NCBI RefSeq assembly: GCF_003001935.1 | Contig: NZ_PVNG01000025.1 | Location: 62,001 to 126,000 of the forward strand | DNA: 64,000 bases | Direction: 5' to 3' | From: Nonomuraea fuscirosea | GTDB lineage: Bacteria > Actinomycetota > Actinomycetes > Streptosporangiales > Streptosporangiaceae | In this document: positions 7,711-17,300 of the stretch, piece after piece | How positions within the stretch are numbered: position 1 is the first letter of the stretch | Layout: every line of letters begins with the position of its first letter | Program-made: the position numbers and the translations under genes | The notes under the pieces: model-generated | What the model saw: only the letters and a program-made list of their open reading frames with translations | The model's database searches: none | Told to the model about the DNA's origin: nothing

Positions 7711-9191
7711 GAGAACTCCTCTCCCGGCGCGCCGGGGACGTCCGTTCCCCCGGCACGCCTTGCCAGTTCACCCTGCTCAACCGGCGGCTCGATCGGAGCC
7801 GTCCGTTGCGTGGCGGGGGTTTCGGGTATCAGCAGCGCAGCCGCGGCGGCCACCACCAGTACCACCGCCATCGCGGCGAAGCCGAGTGTATAGCCGGACC
7901 CCTCCGGCAGGCCGTTCGGCATCAGGTGGGAGGTCACGACGCTTGCCATCAGCGCCGCGCCGATCGAGCCGCCGATCGTTCGGATGTTGGCGTTCATGCC
8001 GCTGGCGACGCCGGTTTGCGACGGCGGAACGGCCGCGACGACGAGACCGGACATCGCCGCGTAGACGAGTCCGAGTCCGACTCCGATGAGGGCTGAAGAC
8101 AGGTAGATCTCCCACGTGTGCTCGTGTGCGACGGCGAGCAGTGCCATGGAGGCGCCGGCGATGAGGCAGCCGAGGACCACGACCCGCTTGGCGCCGATGA
8201 TCGAGCCAAGGCGGCCGACGAACGCGCCCGACGCGAACATGGTGATCGACGAGGGCAGGAGCAGCAGACCGGACTCGGCGATGCTGGCGCCGAAGCCGTA
8301 GCCGGCGGAAGGAGCGGTCTGGACGAACTGCGGCAGGAAGGCGAAGACCGCGTACATCGCGGCGCCTGTGAGCAGAGCGACCAGGTTGCCGGTCCACACG
8401 GCCTTCAGGCGCAACATCCGCAGGTCGATCAGGGGAGTCGCGGCACGTCGCTCGGCGGCGATCCATGCTCCGCCCAACACGAGCGCCCCGGTCAGCAGGC
8501 CGATGACAGCCGGTGAATCCCAGCCCCAAGCAGGCGCCTGATTCATCGCCAGCAGCAGGCACACCAGCCAGGCCGAGAGCAGGACCGCGGGCAGCCAGCT
8601 CACCGTTCCGCCCCTGCGTGCCGGCGATGGCGGCACGAGGAGGTGAGCCGCGGCGGCGGCCGCGACCGTCGCGATCATGGGCAACCAGAACAGCCAGCGG
8701 TAACCCAGGTAGTCGACGATGGGACCGGCCAGGACGATGCCGAGACCCCCGCCGACCGCGCTCAGCGAGGCGATCAGCCCGACGGCACCGGCGACTCTGC
8801 CCTTCGGGAACTCGTCGCGGATGATGCCGAAGGACAGCGGGAGAGCGCCGGCGCCGACACCTTGGACAACCCGAGCGATGATCATCACCGTGATGTCCGT
8901 GGCCAGCGCCGCCAGCAGGGACCCCAGGGACAACGCCAGGAGAGTGAAGACGAGGACACCTCTCCTGCCCAGGATGTCGCCGACACGGCCGATGATCGGC
9001 GTGCAGATGGAGGCCGACAGCAGGTACGCGGTCAGGACCCACGTGACGGTGCCCTGGGTGGTGTGCAGGACCGTGACCATCGTCGCGAGGACGGGAGTCA
9101 GCAGGGACTGCATCAGGGTGTAAACGACGACTGACGCCGCCAGGACGGCGAAGGTCGCGTTGAGTGGTATACGGCGGGTTCGGGTGTCCAA
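7677..9191 (-). CDS. MFS drug exporter, DHA2 (14-helix, EmrB/QacA) family
   Basis: About 504 residues with 14 predicted membrane helices. Family motifs are visible: GRVGDILGRRGV (motif A), RVVQGVGAGALPLSFGIIRDEFP (motif B region) and GGGLGIVLAGPIVDYLGYRWLFW (motif C, the antiporter motif). It should export lipophilic drugs or metabolites in exchange for protons. The start is set at a TTG after GGAAGG. The longer open frame to 9272 would begin upstream of a plausible -10 (TATAGT), so it is probably not translated. It is co-transcribed with its TetR regulator. Confidence 0.88.
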   Translation of the reverse strand: MDTRTRRIPLNATFAVLAASVVVYTLMQSLLTPVLATMVTVLHTTQGTVTWVLTAYLLSASICTPIIGRVGDILGRRGVLVFTLLALSLGSLLAALATDITVMIIARVVQGVGAGALPLSFGIIRDEFPKGRVAGAVGLIASLSAVGGGLGIVLAGPIVDYLGYRWLFWLPMIATVAAAAAAHLLVPPSPARRGGTVSWLPAVLLSAWLVCLLLAMNQAPAWGWDSPAVIGLLTGALVLGGAWIAAERRAATPLIDLRMLRLKAVWTGNLVALLTGAAMYAVFAFLPQFVQTAPSAGYGFGASIAESGLLLLPSSITMFASGAFVGRLGSIIGAKRVVVLGCLIAGASMALLAVAHEHTWEIYLSSALIGVGLGLVYAAMSGLVVAAVPPSQTGVASGMNANIRTIGGSIGAALMASVVTSHLMPNGLPEGSGYTLGFAAMAVVLVVAAAAALLIPETPATQRTAPIEPPVEQGELARRAGGTDVPGAPGEEFSCAETRPETRS

Positions 9192-9230
9192 GGGGATCTC
9201 AACCTTCCAGCGGTGCGGTTTACGCCGAGG

Positions 9231-9268
9231 ACTATACCCGAAACGGAAAAGGACTTCCGCTTCCGTTT
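9231..9268 (-). promoter_or_regulatory. Promoter and TetR-type operator of the exporter operon
   Basis: An inverted repeat with perfect 8-bp arms AAACGGAA (9241-9248) and TTCCGTTT (9261-9268) and a 12-bp spacer sits immediately upstream of a TATAGT -10 element on the minus strand (9231-9236). No consensus -35 is present. Repressor binding would cover the -35 position. The length and symmetry fit a TetR operator. Confidence 0.6.
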
Positions 9269-9354
9269 TCAACCTCCGTCGCCGCGACGAACTCTTCGTC
9301 GTCAGGACTCAGCAGGCGGGGACGGTCTCCTGATGATCGTTTCCGGTCACGGCA

Positions 9355-10290
9355 TCAGGAGAGGCGATCGGTGAGCTGGGTGGCCAGGTGGTCGGCCAGG
9401 GCGGTGAGGGAGTCCAGGCCCGGGCCGTTCCTGGCGATGCGGTAGCCGTGGCGGCGGCCCCAGAACGCCGTCCGCACGGCGTGGAAGTGGGCCCATCGCA
9501 GCACGCGGTCGCGGTCGAGTTCGGCGGCCTCGGCGAAGATGTGCAGGGCGCGCAGGACGGCCGCGCGCAGGTCGCCGGCTCCCAGGAGGAGGAGCGCGAG
9601 CGACTTGAGCAGCGTGCCGCCGTCGTAGGCGGGATCGCCCGCGTAGCCCTTGGGGTCGACGGCCAGCCAGGGTTCGCGGTCGGCGCGCAGGATGTTTCTC
9701 GGATGCAGGTCGCCGTGGATGAGAAGGTCCGGCTGGACGCGGCCGAGCTCCCGTACGGTCGCCACGGCGGCGTCCACGACGTACGGCGGCATCGTGTGCG
9801 CCAGCTCACCGGCGTCCTTGCGCAGTTCCTCCTCCCACTCCCCCGCCCGTTCCCGCAGCCGCGGCAGGCCGGGTGGCGCGGGGACGGCCAGGCGCCGGTT
9901 GACGCGCCCGGCGACCGTCACCATCTCCTCGACCTCCGCGACCTGCGCCAAGGTGGACGTGCAGGCCCGTTCGAGCAGCATGGCGAAGTGCTCGTCGGCG
10001 CGCTCGTACAGGATGACCGCGCCGCGTCCGCCCCACGCCGCGAACGCGTCCGGCTCGTGCACGTTGCCCGGATGCGGGAACGACACCTTGATCACGGCGC
10101 TCGCGCCGTCCCGCCTGCGCACCGGCACGACGACTCCGACGCCGCCGTGCGTGATTTCGCCCTCCTGGACTCAGTCCCAGCGCTCGAAGAGGCGCCCGGC
10201 GATGCCGGGCAGTTCGGCGAGCCAGGCCGCTCCCGGCTGCCCTTCGCGCTCGACGGTGCCGCGGGCGAACGCCTCGGGTATCTCGATCAT
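9355..10290 (-). pseudogene. Streptomycin 6-kinase-like aminoglycoside phosphotransferase, broken by an in-frame TGA
   Basis: The full-length family reading frame starts at ATG 10290 (MIEIPEAFARGTVEREGQPG) and stays in one frame to 9355, about 310 residues. It is interrupted by a TGA at 10171-10173 (codon 40), directly after FERWD. Everything downstream is well preserved: the ATP-binding lysine region (AVIKVSFP), the catalytic loop LIHGDLHPRNILRA and the DPKGYAGDPAYD motif. Only one base differs from an intact gene. Options are a recent nonsense mutation, a sequencing error, readthrough, or reinitiation at GTG 10128, which would lack part of the N-lobe. A functional kinase would phosphorylate streptomycin-like aminoglycosides. 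Confidence 0.8.
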
Positions 10291-10358
10291 CCGAGCACCC
10301 TAGCCCGGCCGAATCGAGTCCGCTCTAGCCGTGGATGCCCCACTATGACCACGGACCC

Positions 10359-10850
10359 TCAGCGCGGCGGGGCCGGACGGGCGATGCTCGCGAGGCGGGC
10401 GCGGGTGCGGGCCGGGGCCGCGTCGGGCAGCTCGCCGAGGATGCCGGCGAGGGTGACGCCGTCGAGGCTGCGCCGCCAGGCGGCGTGCGCGTCGGCCATC
10501 TTGGCGGCCAGGACGCAGATCCGCTCGCACTCCTCGGGTGGCAGCGCGCCCCGCCCCTGCCGGCGGATCTCGCGGCACTCGTACGGCGAGGCCGCGCCGT
10601 CGACCGCCTCGACGATGCTCAGCAGCGTGATCTCGGAGGCCGGCCGGGCGAGCCTGAAGCCGCCTCTCGGCCCGGTGGTCGCCGCCAGCACGCCGGCCCT
10701 GACCAGCGCCTGCAGCTGCTTGGCCAGGTAGGGGGCGGGCAGGTCGTAGTAGTCGGCCAGCTGCGCCGCCGACGCGGTGGCTCCCGGGTCGAGCTGCGCC
10801 AGTGTCGTGGCGCAGTGCAACAGCCATTCGGTGCTCACGGGCAGCTTCAC
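10359..10850 (-). CDS. Rrf2 family iron-sulfur type regulator, RsrR-like
   Basis: 163 residues from a GTG (MKLPVSTEWLLHCATTL). It has a winged helix and the Rrf2 recognition segment LPAPYLAKQLQALVRAGVL. Three cysteines, Cys92, Cys108 and Cys112, lie in the spacing used for cluster binding. Streptomyces RsrR binds a [2Fe-2S] cluster through Glu8, His33, Cys90 and Cys110 (published knowledge, recalled). Here Glu8 and the cysteines are kept, but the position aligning with His33 appears to be Tyr35. It is divergent from an NmrA-type gene, the same arrangement as the rsrR locus. Likely a redox sensor controlling that neighbour. Confidence 0.85.
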   Translation of the reverse strand: MKLPVSTEWLLHCATTLAQLDPGATASAAQLADYYDLPAPYLAKQLQALVRAGVLAATTGPRGGFRLARPASEITLLSIVEAVDGAASPYECREIRRQGRGALPPEECERICVLAAKMADAHAAWRRSLDGVTLAGILGELPDAAPARTRARLASIARPAPPR

Positions 10851-10935
10851 GCCGTCCAGACTATCCCAGATATTGAGGATCCGTTTAGTCCGAGATATGG
10901 TCGGCAGGCAACAGACCAGCAAGGGGGAGATCATC

Positions 10936-11691
10936 ATGCGGATCGCAGTCGCCGGCGCGACGGGGAACATCGGCGCGCTCACGGTCGCCGCGCTCGAGCG
11001 GGCCGGGCACGACACCGTGGCCATCAGCCGCTCGCTCGGCGTCGACCTGCTGAGCGGCGAGGGCCTCGACGACGCCCTCGCCGGGGCCGACGCCGTCGTG
11101 GACGTCGTCAACGGCCCGGCGACCGACCGGGAGGAGACGGTGGCCTACTTCGGGACCACCACCCGCAACCTGCTCGCCGCCGAGCAGCGGGCCGGGGTGC
11201 GCCACCACGTGCTGCTCTCGATCGCCGGGGTGCACAAGATCGAGGGCAACGCGCACTACGCCGGCAAGCGGGAGCAGGAACGCCTGGTCACCGCCGGCCC
11301 GGTGCCGTGGACGATCGTGCCGGCCACGCAGTTCCACGACTTCGCGGCCATGGTGGCGAGCTGGACCGAGCGGGACGGCGTGGCCGAGATCGCGCCGCTG
11401 CTCGTGCGGCCGATCGCGCCCGCCGACGTGGCCGACGTCCTCGCCGAGCTCGCCGTGGGCGCGCCGCAGGGCCGGTACGCCGACGTCGCCGGGCCCGAGC
11501 AGCAGGACCTCGTGGACATGGCCCGGCGCACCCACCAGGCGCAGGGCAGGAAGGTGAAGCTGGTGCCGACGTGGTCGGGGCTGTTCGGCCCGTCGATGGC
11601 GGGCGACGTGCTGCTGCCCGGCGAAGGCGCCCGCATCACGCCGACGACGTTCGAGGACTGGCTGGCCGGCCTGCACCCCGGCGGCCACTGA
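10936..11691 (+). CDS. NmrA-like / atypical SDR NAD(P)-binding protein
   Basis: 251 residues starting MRIAVAGATGNIGALTV, a classic Rossmann GATGxxG dinucleotide site, after a GGGGGAG ribosome site. The family covers atypical short-chain dehydrogenases and NmrA-type redox sensors. A conserved middle segment reads HHVLLSIAGVHKIEGNAHYAGKREQE, and HYAGK has the form of the atypical SDR Tyr-Lys pair. It is divergent from the Rrf2 regulator across 85 bp, so expression is probably controlled by cluster redox state. It could be an NAD(P)H-dependent reductase or sensor. The last codons lie inside the tandem repeat at 11665-11821. Confidence 0.85.
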   Translation: MRIAVAGATGNIGALTVAALERAGHDTVAISRSLGVDLLSGEGLDDALAGADAVVDVVNGPATDREETVAYFGTTTRNLLAAEQRAGVRHHVLLSIAGVHKIEGNAHYAGKREQERLVTAGPVPWTIVPATQFHDFAAMVASWTERDGVAEIAPLLVRPIAPADVADVLAELAVGAPQGRYADVAGPEQQDLVDMARRTHQAQGRKVKLVPTWSGLFGPSMAGDVLLPGEGARITPTTFEDWLAGLHPGGH

Positions 11692-11821
11692 TCGACGCGG
11701 CGGACCGCCCGCCGGCCGGCACCCCGGCGGCGGCTGATCCACGCGGCGGACCGGCACCCCGGCGGGGGCTGATCGACGCGGCTGACCGACGGCCGGCCGG
11801 GATTCCGGCGGCCGCTGATCC
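11665..11821 (+). repeat. About 40-46 bp tandem repeat, 3.5 copies, spanning the NmrA-gene stop codon
   Basis: Units start near 11665, 11711, 11751 and 11791. Each contains a GGCACCCCGGCGG-like core followed by CTGATCSACGCGGC. The first copy encodes the C-terminus AGLHPGGH and its TGA, and the later copies repeat the stop-containing segment with substitutions and small deletions. It occupies the whole space up to the LysR gene leader. Confidence 0.82.
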
Positions 11822-11844
11822 GCACGGGTGCGCGAAGGGGCAGA

Positions 11845-12738
11845 ATGCCCCTGATGCTGGATCTTCATCGGTTACGGCTGCTGCGCGAGTTCCGGCGGCG
11901 GGGCACGATCGCCGCCGTCGCGCAGGCGCTGTCGTACAGCCCGTCCACGGTGTCGCATCAGCTCGGCGAGCTGCAGGTCGAGGCCGGGGTACGGCTGCTG
12001 GAGCGCGACGGGCGGCGGCTGCGACTCACCGAGGCGGGGCACGTGCTGGCCCGGCACGCCGAGGTGCTGCTGGCCCGCCTGGAGCAGGCGGAGGCCGAGA
12101 TGGCCGCGGCGGCCGGGGCCGTCGCCGGGGTGGTGCGGGTCGCGGCGTTCCAGACCGCCGCCGTGCACCTGGTCGCGCCCGCCCTGGCCGCGCTGGCGCG
12201 GGACCATCCGGGCGTGCGCGGGGAGATCACCGAGCTGGAGTCAGACCAGGCGCTCGACGCGCTGCTGCGCCGCGAGACGGACCTGGCGATCTGCGACGAC
12301 CACGACGGCCGGCCCCGGCGGGAGCTGCGCGGGCTCACCTTCGAGGACCTGTACGCCGAGCGGGTCCGCCTCGTCGTGCCCCGGGGTCATCCGGCCAGGG
12401 AGCTGGCCGATGTGGCGGGGGCGACGTGGGCGGGCGGGCACCGCGGCACCAGCCACGAGCGGCTGGTGCGCGAGGTCTGCCTGGTCAAGGGCGGCTTCCA
12501 GCCGGACCTGCGGCATCGCGCGACCGACCTGCTCGTCCTGCTGGCCCTGGTAGGGGCCGGTCAGGCGGTCACGCTGCTGCCCGATCTGGCCGGGCCCGAG
12601 CGGGAGAGCTCGGTGGACGTGCTCGACATCGGGGTCGGCCGCCGCATCTTCACCGTCGTACGCGACGACGGCCTGAGCCGGCCGGCCCTGGTGGCGACCC
12701 GCGCGGCCCTGCGCACGGCCGCCGCCCGCTTCACATAA
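11845..12738 (+). CDS. LysR family transcriptional regulator
   Basis: 297 residues. The N-terminal winged helix is LRLLREFRRRGTIAAVAQALSYSPSTVSHQL (about residues 10-40), followed by the linker helix and an effector domain beginning near residue 90 (VVRVAAFQTAAVHLVAPAL). AAGGGG precedes the ATG. A second ATG three codons later is also possible. LysR regulators often control a neighbour. The convergent aminotransferase is the only metabolic gene nearby, and no divergent target exists, so the regulon is unknown. Confidence 0.88.
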   Translation: MPLMLDLHRLRLLREFRRRGTIAAVAQALSYSPSTVSHQLGELQVEAGVRLLERDGRRLRLTEAGHVLARHAEVLLARLEQAEAEMAAAAGAVAGVVRVAAFQTAAVHLVAPALAALARDHPGVRGEITELESDQALDALLRRETDLAICDDHDGRPRRELRGLTFEDLYAERVRLVVPRGHPARELADVAGATWAGGHRGTSHERLVREVCLVKGGFQPDLRHRATDLLVLLALVGAGQAVTLLPDLAGPERESSVDVLDIGVGRRIFTVVRDDGLSRPALVATRAALRTAAARFT

Positions 12739-12831
12739 CCGGCGAACCGTGCGCCCCCACCGCCACCTTCACGTCAGCGAGCGGGCCGCGCGTCCGTCGC
12801 CCTCGTCAAGCGACCCGGGCCGGACCAGCGG

Positions 12832-14103
12832 TCACCTGCCCAGGCCCGTCAGCGCGTCGTCGATGATCTCGGCGGCCGTGTCGATCTCGTCGTCGCTGAC
12901 CGTCAGCGGCGGGGCGATGCGCAGGCAGGCGGTGGAGCCGGCGGCCCGGCCCTTGGTGATGTTCAGCGACAGGCCGCAGGACAGGCAGGCGTCGGTCAGG
13001 GCGTCGCCGAGTTCGGCGGCCGGTTCCCTGCTCTCCCGGTCCTCGACCAGCTCCACGCCCCACAGCAGGCCGAGCCCGCGTACCTCGCCGATGGCCTCGT
13101 GCCGCTCCCCCAGCTCCCGCAGCCGGCCGCCGAGCCGTTCGCCCGCCTTGGCGGCGCGGGCGGCGAGGTCGTCGGCCACGACCAGGTCGATCACGGCGAG
13201 GGCGGCGGCGGCCGGGAGCGGGTCGGACTGGTGGGAGGTGAAGTACATCAGCCCGCGCTCGTAGGCGGCCTCCTCGATGGCGGCCGTGGTGGTGACGGCG
13301 CCGATCGGCAGGCCGCCGCCGAACGTCTTGGACAGCGTCACGAGGTCGGGCACGACGCCGGCCAGGTCCATCCCGAACATGGCGCCGAGCCGGCCGAACC
13401 CGGTCTGCGCCTCGTCCAGGATGAACAGCATCCCGCGCTCGCGGGCCAGCTCGGCCAGCCTGGCCAGGTAGCCGGGCGGCGGCACCACGACCCCGCCGGA
13501 CGACAGCACGGGCTCGGCGATGACGGCGGCGCGGGCGCCGGTGGTCTGCTCGTCGTACAGCTCGAAGCCGACCTCCAGGCAGGTCATGTCGCAAGTGTCC
13601 GCGCAGTGCCGGATCGGGCAGCGGTAGGAGTACGGGGCCGGGACGGTGAAGACGCCGGGGACGGTCGGGCCGTGGCCGCGCCGCCCGGCGGAGAAGGTCA
13701 GGGCCTGGCTGCCGGCGGTCATGCCGTGCCAGCTCCTGGTCAGCGCGACGACCTCGAACCCTCCGGTGACGAGTTTGGCGATGCGGACGGCGCCCTCGTT
13801 CGCCTCTCCCCCGGTGCTGACGAACATCGAGTGGTCCAGCCCCGGCGGCAGCAGGCCGGCCAGCCGCTCGGCGAGCTCCAGCACGGGCGGCGACAGGAAG
13901 CGGGAGTTGAGGTGGATCGCGGTGTCGAGGGAGCGGCGGATCGCCTCGGCGATGCGGGGGTGGTTGTGGCCGATGGTGGCGCAGATCTGCCCGGAGGTGA
14001 AGTCGAGCAGGCGGCGCCCGTCCACGGTCTCCAGCCAGGAGCCGGAGGCGCGGGCGATCACGTCCGGGGAGAACTCGCCCGAATAGCGGATCAGAGGTGA
14101 CAT
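12832..14103 (-). CDS. Class III PLP-dependent aminotransferase
   Basis: 423 residues. Family marks are GQICATIGHNHPRI near the N-terminus, FVSTGGEANEGAVRIAK (phosphate-binding region), ILDEAQTGFGRLG (the Asp that pairs with the pyridine nitrogen) and VTLSKTFGGGLPIGA, whose lysine forms the Schiff base. The sequence resembles 2,2-dialkylglycine decarboxylase and 4-aminobutyrate/ornithine-type aminotransferases more than biosynthetic ones. A GGAGG lies 12 bases before the chosen ATG. It converges on the LysR gene. The amino donor cannot be told from sequence. Confidence 0.88.
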   Translation of the reverse strand: MSPLIRYSGEFSPDVIARASGSWLETVDGRRLLDFTSGQICATIGHNHPRIAEAIRRSLDTAIHLNSRFLSPPVLELAERLAGLLPPGLDHSMFVSTGGEANEGAVRIAKLVTGGFEVVALTRSWHGMTAGSQALTFSAGRRGHGPTVPGVFTVPAPYSYRCPIRHCADTCDMTCLEVGFELYDEQTTGARAAVIAEPVLSSGGVVVPPPGYLARLAELARERGMLFILDEAQTGFGRLGAMFGMDLAGVVPDLVTLSKTFGGGLPIGAVTTTAAIEEAAYERGLMYFTSHQSDPLPAAAALAVIDLVVADDLAARAAKAGERLGGRLRELGERHEAIGEVRGLGLLWGVELVEDRESREPAAELGDALTDACLSCGLSLNITKGRAAGSTACLRIAPPLTVSDDEIDTAAEIIDDALTGLGR

Positions 14104-14205
14104 GCGCCGATCGTGCCTCCGGCTGAATCGCCTGGTCCAGCGCAGGTTTTCGACCGTTATCCGGTGACAGACCCGCACGGTCGGGCGGTGGCGGGGTGAG
14201 GGAGC

Positions 14206-14277
14206 TGACAGCGCTGTCTTGACACGGTGAGTTGGGTTTGCGAGGTTCTATGCAGATCGGGGTTGACAACGTTGTCA
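14206..14277 (+). promoter_or_regulatory. Twin LacI-type operators around the GH92 promoter
   Basis: Two related palindromes, TGACAGCGCTGTCT (14206-14219) and TGACAACGTTGTCA (14264-14277), lie 58 bp apart centre to centre just upstream of the mannosidase gene. Between them is TTGACA (14219-14224), with a weak GAGGTT 17 bp further on. The TGACARCGYTGTCA shape with a central CG is typical of LacI-family sites and differs from the GTTTACGTAAAC motif at the LacI gene at 22483. A different LacI protein outside the window is probably involved. Confidence 0.6.
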
Positions 14278-14315
14278 TGTTCTTACTGGCCGCTGAACCG
14301 TACGAGAGGTCCCCG

Positions 14316-17300
14316 ATGAAAAGATCCGTCCTGACCGCACTCTTATCCCCCCTCATCGCCCTCGCTCTCGCCGCTCCCGCCACCGCGGCACTCACCGCGC
14401 AGAAAGGCCCGACTCCCATTCCGAATCCCGGCCCCACGGGCACCCCGTCCCCAGGCCCCTCCTACAGCCCGCCGCCCGATCCGAAGCCGGCCGAACCCGC
14501 CGCGCCCGCCGGGGAGGTGAGCAGGGCGGCCCGCGACGGCCAGAGTCTGGCCAAGGCCGAGGGCGCCGCCTTCGCCTCCTCCTTCGAGCCCGGCGATCCG
14601 CAGCCGACCTGGGTCAACACCTCCGAGAAGTCCCGTGACATCACCGGCTGGCTGCCCGGCGGCATCGAGGGCACCCTCTCCGACAAGATCACCGCGATCT
14701 CGGCCAGCGGCGAGAACATCGGCGGCGGCGAGACGAAGGAGAACCTCGCCGACACCGACGCCGGCACCAAGTGGCTGGTCTTCGCCGCCACCGGCTGGGT
14801 CCAGTACACCCTGTCCGAGCCGGTCACGGTCGTCCACTACGCGCTGACCTCGGCGGGCGACGTCCCCGAGCGCGATCCGCGCGACTGGGAACTGCAGGGC
14901 TCCCCCGACGGCCGCACCTGGGTGACGCTCGACACCAGGACCGGCGAGACGTTCGGCGCGCGCCTGCAGCGCAAGGAGTACCGCTTCGCCGGCACGACCG
15001 CCTACCCGCACTACCGGCTCAACGTCACCCGCATCGGCGCGGGCTCCACGCTGCAGCTGGCCGAGTGGGAGCTGTCGGACGGCAGCACCGGCCCCAAGCC
15101 GCCCAGCGCGATGCGCACCCAGGTGGGCAACGGGCCGCACGGCGGCCACGTGTCCAAGCCGCGCGCCGGGTTCTCCGGCCTGCGCGCCCTGCAGTACGCG
15201 GGCGGCACCACCTCGGCCAAGGGCGGCCGGGCCACGAACAAGGTGTTCGAGGTGGACATCCCGGTCACGGCCACGACGGAGCTGTCGTACGTTGTCTTCC
15301 CCGAGTTCACCGCGGCCGACCTGCGCTACCCCAGCACGTACGTCTCGGTGGACCTGGCCTTCTCCGACGGCACCCACCTCAGCGGCCTGAAGGCGGTCGA
15401 CCAGCACGGCGTCCGGCTGGCGCCGCGCGAGCAGGGCGAGTCCAAGACGCTCTACGCCGACCAGTGGAACTACAAGCTGTCCCGGATCGGCGAGGTGGCC
15501 AGGGGCAAGCGGATCAAGCGCATCCTGGTGGCCTACGACAGCCCGGCCGGGATGGCCGGGTTCCGCGGCTGGGTGGACGACATCAAGATCGTCTCCGAGC
15601 GGCGGCGGCAGCCGTACGAGGGGCGCGGCGAGCAAAGGTCCGGCCCTTCGCAGTACGTGGTGACCACCCGGGGCACCCATTCGACCGGCGGTTTCTCGCG
15701 CGGCAACAACTTCCCGGCCACGGCGGTGCCGCACGGGTTCAACTTCTGGACCCCGATGACGGACGCGAGCTCGATCAGATGGCTGTACGAGTACCACCGC
15801 GCCAACAACGCCGCCAACCTGCCCGAGATCCAGGCGTTCACCGCCAGCCACGAGCCCAGCCCGTGGATGGGCGACCGGCAGACGTTCCAGTTCATGCCGT
15901 CGGCGGCCGAGGGAGTGCCCGATCCGTCGCGGACCGGCCGGGCGCTGGCCTTCCGCCACGAGCGTGAGGTGGCGCAGCCGCACCTGTACGCGGTGACGTT
16001 CGACAACGGGCTGAAGACGGAGATCGCGCCGGCCGACCACGCGGCGCTGGCCCGCTTCACCTTCCCCGGCACCGCCGCGAAGCTCGTCTTCGACAACGTC
16101 AGCAACGACGGCGGGCTGAGCCTCGACGTGTCCGGCGGCGTCGTGACCGGCCACTCCGACGTGCGCAGCGACCTGTCCACCGGGGCCACGCGCATGTACT
16201 TCTACGCCGTCTTCGACCGCCCGGTCACCGGCGGCGGCAAGCTGACCGGCCAGGGCCGCGACGACGTGCTCGGCTACCTGTCCTTCGACGCGGGCTCCGC
16301 GCGCACGGTGAACATGCGCATCGCCTCCTCGCTGATCAGCGTGGAGCAGGCGAAGAAGAACCTGGAGCTGGAGGTCTCCGCCTCCGACACGGTGGAGACG
16401 GTCAGCGAGCGGGCGCGCCGAGCCTGGGACGCCAAGCTCGGCGTGATCGAGGTCGAGGGCGCGAGCCGCGACCAGCTCGTCACGCTCTACTCCAACCTCT
16501 ACCGTCTGTTCCTGTATCCGAACTCCGCCTTCGAGAACACCGGCACCGCCGGCGCGCCGGTCTACCGGCACGCCGTGCAGTCGTCGACCGAGACGCCGCC
16601 GGTCACACGGGTGGCCGACGGGAAGGTGTACGTCAACAACGGCTTCTGGGACACCTATCGCACCACGTGGCCGGCGTACGCGCTGCTCACGCCGCGCGCG
16701 GCGGGCGAGATGGTGGACGGGTTCGTGCGCCAGTACGAGGACGGCGGCTGGATCGCCCGCTGGTCCTCGCCCGGCTACGCCGACCTGATGGTCGGGACGA
16801 GCTCCGACGTGGCCTTCGCCGACGCCTACCTCAAGGGGATCACCGGGTTCGACCCGGAGAAGGCGTACGAGGCGGCGCTGAAGAACGCCACCGTCGCCCC
16901 GCCCACCCGCCACGTGGGCCGCAAGGGCCTGTCGACCTCCCTCTTCCTCGGCTACACCAGCATCCAGTCCACGGGCGAGGCCATGTCGTGGGCCATGGAC
17001 GGCTACATCAACGACTTCGGCCTGGCGAACATGGCCAAGGCGCTGGCCGGGCGCTCGACGGGCGCGAAGAAGGCCCGCTACCTGGAGGAGTACGAGTACT
17101 TCCGCGATCGGGCGCGCAACTACGTGCACATGTTCGACCCGGCGGTCCGCTTCTTCCAGGGCAGGAACGCCGACGGCTCCTTCCGCCGCAAGCCGGCCGC
17201 CTACGACCCGGGCCTGTGGGGTTACGACTACACCGAGACCAACGGCTGGAACATGGCCTTCCACGCCCCGCAGGACGGCCGCGGCCTGGCCAACCTGTAC

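Noticed and set aside
10171..10173. Selenocysteine codon in the aminoglycoside kinase
   Set aside because: The family has no selenoproteins, the position is not catalytic and no SECIS-like hairpin was evident. A nonsense mutation or sequence error is simpler.
14343..17264. A 973-codon open frame antisense to the GH92 mannosidase
   Set aside because: It is a high-GC shadow frame with Arg/Gly/His/Val-biased composition and no domain. The plus-strand mannosidase has clear motifs throughout.
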